Source: Merluccius polli (Eukaryota > Chordata > Actinopteri > Gadiformes > Merlucciidae). From it: a stretch of DNA of 64,000 nucleotides. The position numbers and the translations under genes were made by a program. This document shows positions 50,836-64,000 of this stretch, in pieces. Position 1 is the stretch's first letter. Each line of letters begins with the position of its first letter. The notes beneath the pieces were generated by a model that had not been told where the DNA came from, did no database searches, and saw only the letters and a list, made by a program, of their open reading frames with translations. The stretch lies in contig JAOPHQ010002002.1 in the NCBI GenBank assembly GCA_030340625.1, positions 172,001 to 236,000 on the forward strand, read 5' to 3'.

Positions 50836-51109
50836 GACGCGTTACAGCCTGTCTGTCTGTCTGTCTGTCTGTCTGTCTGACTGACTGCTTGGCTGTCTAC
50901 CTGTCTGTTGACGATGATGCTGATGTACGCCGTGATGATTGTCTTCGGATTAGATGTCGAATTATTGGTGCTAGATCTGACTATAAATTGGGATTTGTTT
51001 CTAAACACGTTACACACGTTAGAAAGTCATGGCTGAAAACATGTGAAAAGACTGTTATAACCATAGACATATATACATAGACGCCTCATAGACTGACGCT
51101 GCCCATTAG

Positions 51110-52115
51110 CAGGGGCGGACTTACCATGAGGCAAAACTAGGCGGTTGCCTAGGGCCCCAAGTTCCTGAGGGCCCCCTAAAAATCCACGCGTAATGTTGAA
51201 CTGTGGAGTTAGACCGTTGTTCACCATTTTCCATTTTTTTATGGGCGGGGCTTAAAGGGTGCTTGCGTGCGCGATCGTAAAGGCCGTGGTATACTCGCCG
51301 TTCCCAAGCTGTCGCGCGACAATGTGACGTCACGGGAGCACGGTAACTATTTATACTCGCGCTGGTGGCCGCGACAGTAGTTGCAGTCTTCTCCTGAACA
51401 GAGGTGGCGCCACTGAGGAAAGTGTCTGCTATTACTACGCAGTAGAAGAAGAGATATGCTAATACTCTAGAATAGTTCACCGGGATGTCTCTCACTATAC
51501 AGCATTATGTCTATTACTTTACATTGCTATTATTCTACATCACTGCCCCACCTGGTCAGCCATCAACAGTACAGTGTATGGCAGCAGTTCTCATATGAAT
51601 AGTGTTTGTAAGCATCCATCTTAATAACTTAGTGATTATCTTATATACTTTTATTTTATAACTTAATGCCGCTTTGAGATAGTTTTTCAGCCACGTAAAG
51701 GCCGCGGTATACTCGCCGTTCCCAAGCTGTCGCGCGCCATTGTGACGTCAAAATGACGTAGATCTCGCCGGCGCGACAGGATTTTGGCCCGTTCGCGCCG
51801 TGTCGCGCACCTCTCTCTTTTTTTCAGCGGCGCGCGACAAAGCGGAAACAAACACGGACGAGTTCGAAGGCACATTTTAATGCGCCTTATTGCTAAGGCT
51901 TCTTTCTTTATATGTTCTGTTTTATTGTGTGGTGTAGGCCTATAGTTTTTCGCTAATAAACCGTGGTGTTACGTAAGTGCTGTCTACTGTTGTTGTGGTC
52001 AAAGACGAGTGGATAACACACCCCGGACCTACGACCAACGGGGGGCCCGCGACCAATTCGCGGCTCGGGGCTCCAAGCATTTGCCTGCCTTGCCTGTTGG
52101 CAAGCTGCGCCCCTG
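51110..52115. mobile_element. Old hAT-like composite element
   Basis: The left end caggggcggacttaccatga and the inverse of the right end, caggggcgcagcttgcc, are partly matched; flanks do not show a duplication. Inside, the block aaaggccg(t/c)ggtatactcgcc...gtcgcgcg occurs twice as direct repeats (about 51280 and 51696). Near 52014 a relic aacacaccccggacctacga resembles the module of hAT family A. To the left, 51056-51105 is a truncated copy of the MITE at 19527-19992. Confidence 0.6.
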
Positions 52116-53130
52116 AATGGGGGGGCGAAAATATGTGTTTAGAGTCATAGACAAATGTGTTATTAACCACCCAGCCAAATATGAATTAATGATTAAAAAA
52201 TTCGCCAACTATATACAATTAGGATTCAAAATCGTGAAACAATAGCATTCAGCTCTGAGACGTTGGGGGCGTGTCGGCTGAAGGCGCTAAACCACGCCCA
52301 TTTGCGCACGGGGGGGGGGGGGGGGGCGGAGCCTCTCAACCGTCAAACTAATAATCAAAGAGCTATAATCTATCTATAACGCCACCCAGTGGGGGGTGCC
52401 AAAATTACATTATAAATATTCTAAATATTTTTTCCAGATCACATGATATGTGTAATATTATACTTGTTAATAGTAATTAAACATAATAAAAACATGTTAT
52501 ACTAACCTGGCATCAAAACACATTGACCGTAGCTTAGTAGGAGCCTATAATGTTATGAAACTGGACCGTTTTAAAGGTCTCGATGAATGAATTGAAAACA
52601 TGTGAGCGGTGTATGAGGCCATGAGGCACACAGCCTGTGGTGTTCATATCCGTTTCTGTGGCCTTTGAGCCTGTGGCACGTCTGACGACCCATGAGCTTG
52701 GGGTGCAGGACCACCGTACGGTCCAGGTATCCACAGCTCCTTCTATAGGTCTTACTCTAGGTACCGACTTCACTGACCCACCCTAGAGTGGATGGAGAGC
52801 TGGGGACCCACCAGCATGGGAACCTGACAGAGCGGGTCGGTGGCCTTCAATAATCCAGTGTGTTATGTTTGTTGTGCAATAGCCCAACTTCATCACAGAG
52901 GAACCATCTGCAGAGAACCTGCGTCCCACAGCACTGTTACACAATACTGTTCACAATAAATGTGCTTTCCAATGAGTGTTGGTTTTGTATGTGTTTCCCC
53001 TCCACACAGTATGGGACTATGAGAGAACAATACAAGAGGCCTAGATATAGAGAATTATAACTCAAAATATCTTTAGTTTTATACAATATTGCAATGGTTT
53101 TAGACATTTTTCACTCTTTCTATTTCAACA
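52116..53130. other. Intergenic sequence between tasor and il17rd
   Basis: It contains a G tract (52309-52327) but no recognised exon. In particular nothing resembling ARHGEF3 (DH or PH domain) is visible on either strand. A 79-residue minus-strand ORF at 52773-52534 is not recognised. Confidence 0.5.
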
Positions 53131-53650
53131 TCAATGTTCAGAATTTTAACTTGATTATTGGTTTGCCGATTACCAATATTATAAACTTTGTTTTACTTAA
53201 ATTCAATGATAACTTGTTAATATCAAACCATTTCTTTAAGACTTCCAGTTCCCTTTCCACTGTATTCAGAAACCCAAACTGTTCCCCGAGCTTTTTCTTT
53301 TGTCCACCCCTATTAGACAAGAATGGAACAACCCGTTGTTCCTTTCTAACACGCCTATTAGACAAGAATGGAACAAGCCGTTGTTCCTTTCTAACACCCC
53401 TATTAGACAAAAATGGAACAAGCCGTTGTTCCTTTCTAACACCCCTATTAGACAAGAATGGAACAAGCCGTTGTTCCTTTCTAACACCCCTATTAGACAA
53501 GAATGGAACAGCCCATTGTTCCTTTCCAACACCCCTATTAGACAAGAATGGAACAAGCCGTTGTTCCTTTCTAACACCCCTATTAGACAAGAATGGAACA
53601 AGCCATTGTTCCTTTCCAACACCCCTATTAGACAAGACACATGCACACCT
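53130..53650 (-). mobile_element. LINE RT fragment with an internally amplified 45-bp unit
   Basis: On the minus strand, 53290-53138 reads GFLNTVERELEVLKKWFDIN then KLSLNLSKTKFIIL, the segment following the catalytic core in fish LINE reverse transcriptases. Adjoining it, ccctattagacaagaatgga plus acaagccgttgttcctttctaacac (45 bp) repeats seven times at 53315-53636, in frame on both strands. Confidence 0.8.
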
Positions 53651-53953
53651 CGTCATGCATTACGCCTTACATATAAAACCACCTATCAATAACGTTAGGT
53701 CACCATTATAACGTTATCGTTCATGTTTTCAAGCATAAATGCACCTTAATGTGTAGGATGAGACTGGTTCAGTCTGGCTGTACCAGATACCGTATACTCA
53801 TCCAAACTGAGCAGAATATTACCCTTCAGTAAATAACAATAAAAAGAAATATCAATACAAAGTCTCATTAGTCACATGGTAGATGTTTTAATGTACTGGT
53901 GTGAGGAAACATTATTGAAAAATAAAAAAAATATTAAGAATGTTTACAGTTCA

Positions 53954-54082
<129 letters not shown>

Positions 54083-54131
54083 CAGGAAAACAGACTTTTT
54101 AAATGTAATAAAGTCAGACGTTAGAGCAACA

Positions 54132-54137
54132 TTTATT
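54132..54137 (-). terminator. il17rd: Possible il17rd polyadenylation signal
   Basis: AATAAA on the minus strand, about 510 bases after the stop codon at 54648. Confidence 0.4.
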
Positions 54138-54647
54138 TCCCTACATCAGAGTACTATAAAACAGTACGTTATCCTAACATAGACACAGCTCAAATATCAT
54201 GCAACTGTACAAAGTACAACAGAACAATGTATATTTACAGATAGAAAATAGGAGCATCTTTATAAAGGTCCTAATGATACAGTAGTCTAGACTAACATCT
54301 ATTATAGTTCTTCTACTCCCTTTAAATCCAATAGTCATGTCTTAACCACATGACCAGGCAACCACCGCTTAATCTTCTGATACTTTACTGGACGTAGGAC
54401 CCAGAAAAACCAGTCCGGCCAGAGAGGAACCAGCAGACATGGTGGACAACTCCAACACCTCCTGACTGGTCCAGAGGTTTCCTCTAGCTCACTTCATAGT
54501 CCAGTTCATCTGAATAACTTATCTCTGGGAAGCCTGTTGTCAGTTCAGTTCCACCAGGACCTCCTCCTGGTCCAGAAGACAACCCTCTACCCGTCAGAGA
54601 ATATGGTCCCAGAGGGTTTGTGTTTCCTGGGTGTTAGCTTGTAGGAG

Positions 54648-64000
<9,353 letters not shown>

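Overview
This is vertebrate nuclear DNA, almost certainly from a teleost fish. The genes are split into many short exons with consensus GT/AG junctions. The rest is crowded with (CA)n arrays, minisatellites with 18-52 bp units, hAT-type transposons with 8-bp target duplications, and Rex1/L2-like LINE fragments. I rebuilt three protein-coding genes by splicing exons by eye and comparing them with the human proteins as I remember them; no database search was run.

Layout. 1-8100: tandem repeats and transposons with no recognisable coding exon. About 7880-8240: a CpG-rich block with a consensus splice donor on the minus strand at 8104/8105, possibly the untranslated first exon of a leftward gene. 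9460-19485 (+): ccdc66, 13 or more exons; introns 1 and 2 are mostly minisatellite, an hAT copy and a solo LTR. 22219-50580 (-): tasor (FAM208A), 28 coding exons giving an uninterrupted 1,928-codon frame; its introns hold most of the mobile DNA. 50581-54130: intergenic, with the tasor promoter and old transposons. 54648-63123 (-): il17rd, 15 coding exons (733 codons) from the extracellular region to the stop; the signal-peptide exon was not found and probably lies beyond the right edge.

The order ccdc66 (+), tasor (-), il17rd (-) matches human 3p14.3, but ARHGEF3, which lies between TASOR and IL17RD in human, is missing from the interval. The three proteins do not form one pathway. CCDC66 is a centrosome/cilium and microtubule protein, TASOR is the scaffold of the HUSH silencing complex, and IL17RD (Sef) restrains FGF/RTK signalling and takes part in IL-17 signalling. 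They are neighbours by conserved synteny.

The most unusual signals are: a nonautonomous hAT-like element carrying a 28S rRNA gene fragment (29902-30983); a foldback element that splits a BED-finger transposase ORF (34890-35401); minisatellites built from exon-edge splice sites (tasor exons 10, 14 and 27, and one il17rd exon); two insertions with ORFs of unknown origin (26302-28442 minus; 44190-45300 plus); and two copies of one hAT family in which a G-tract module has been amplified.
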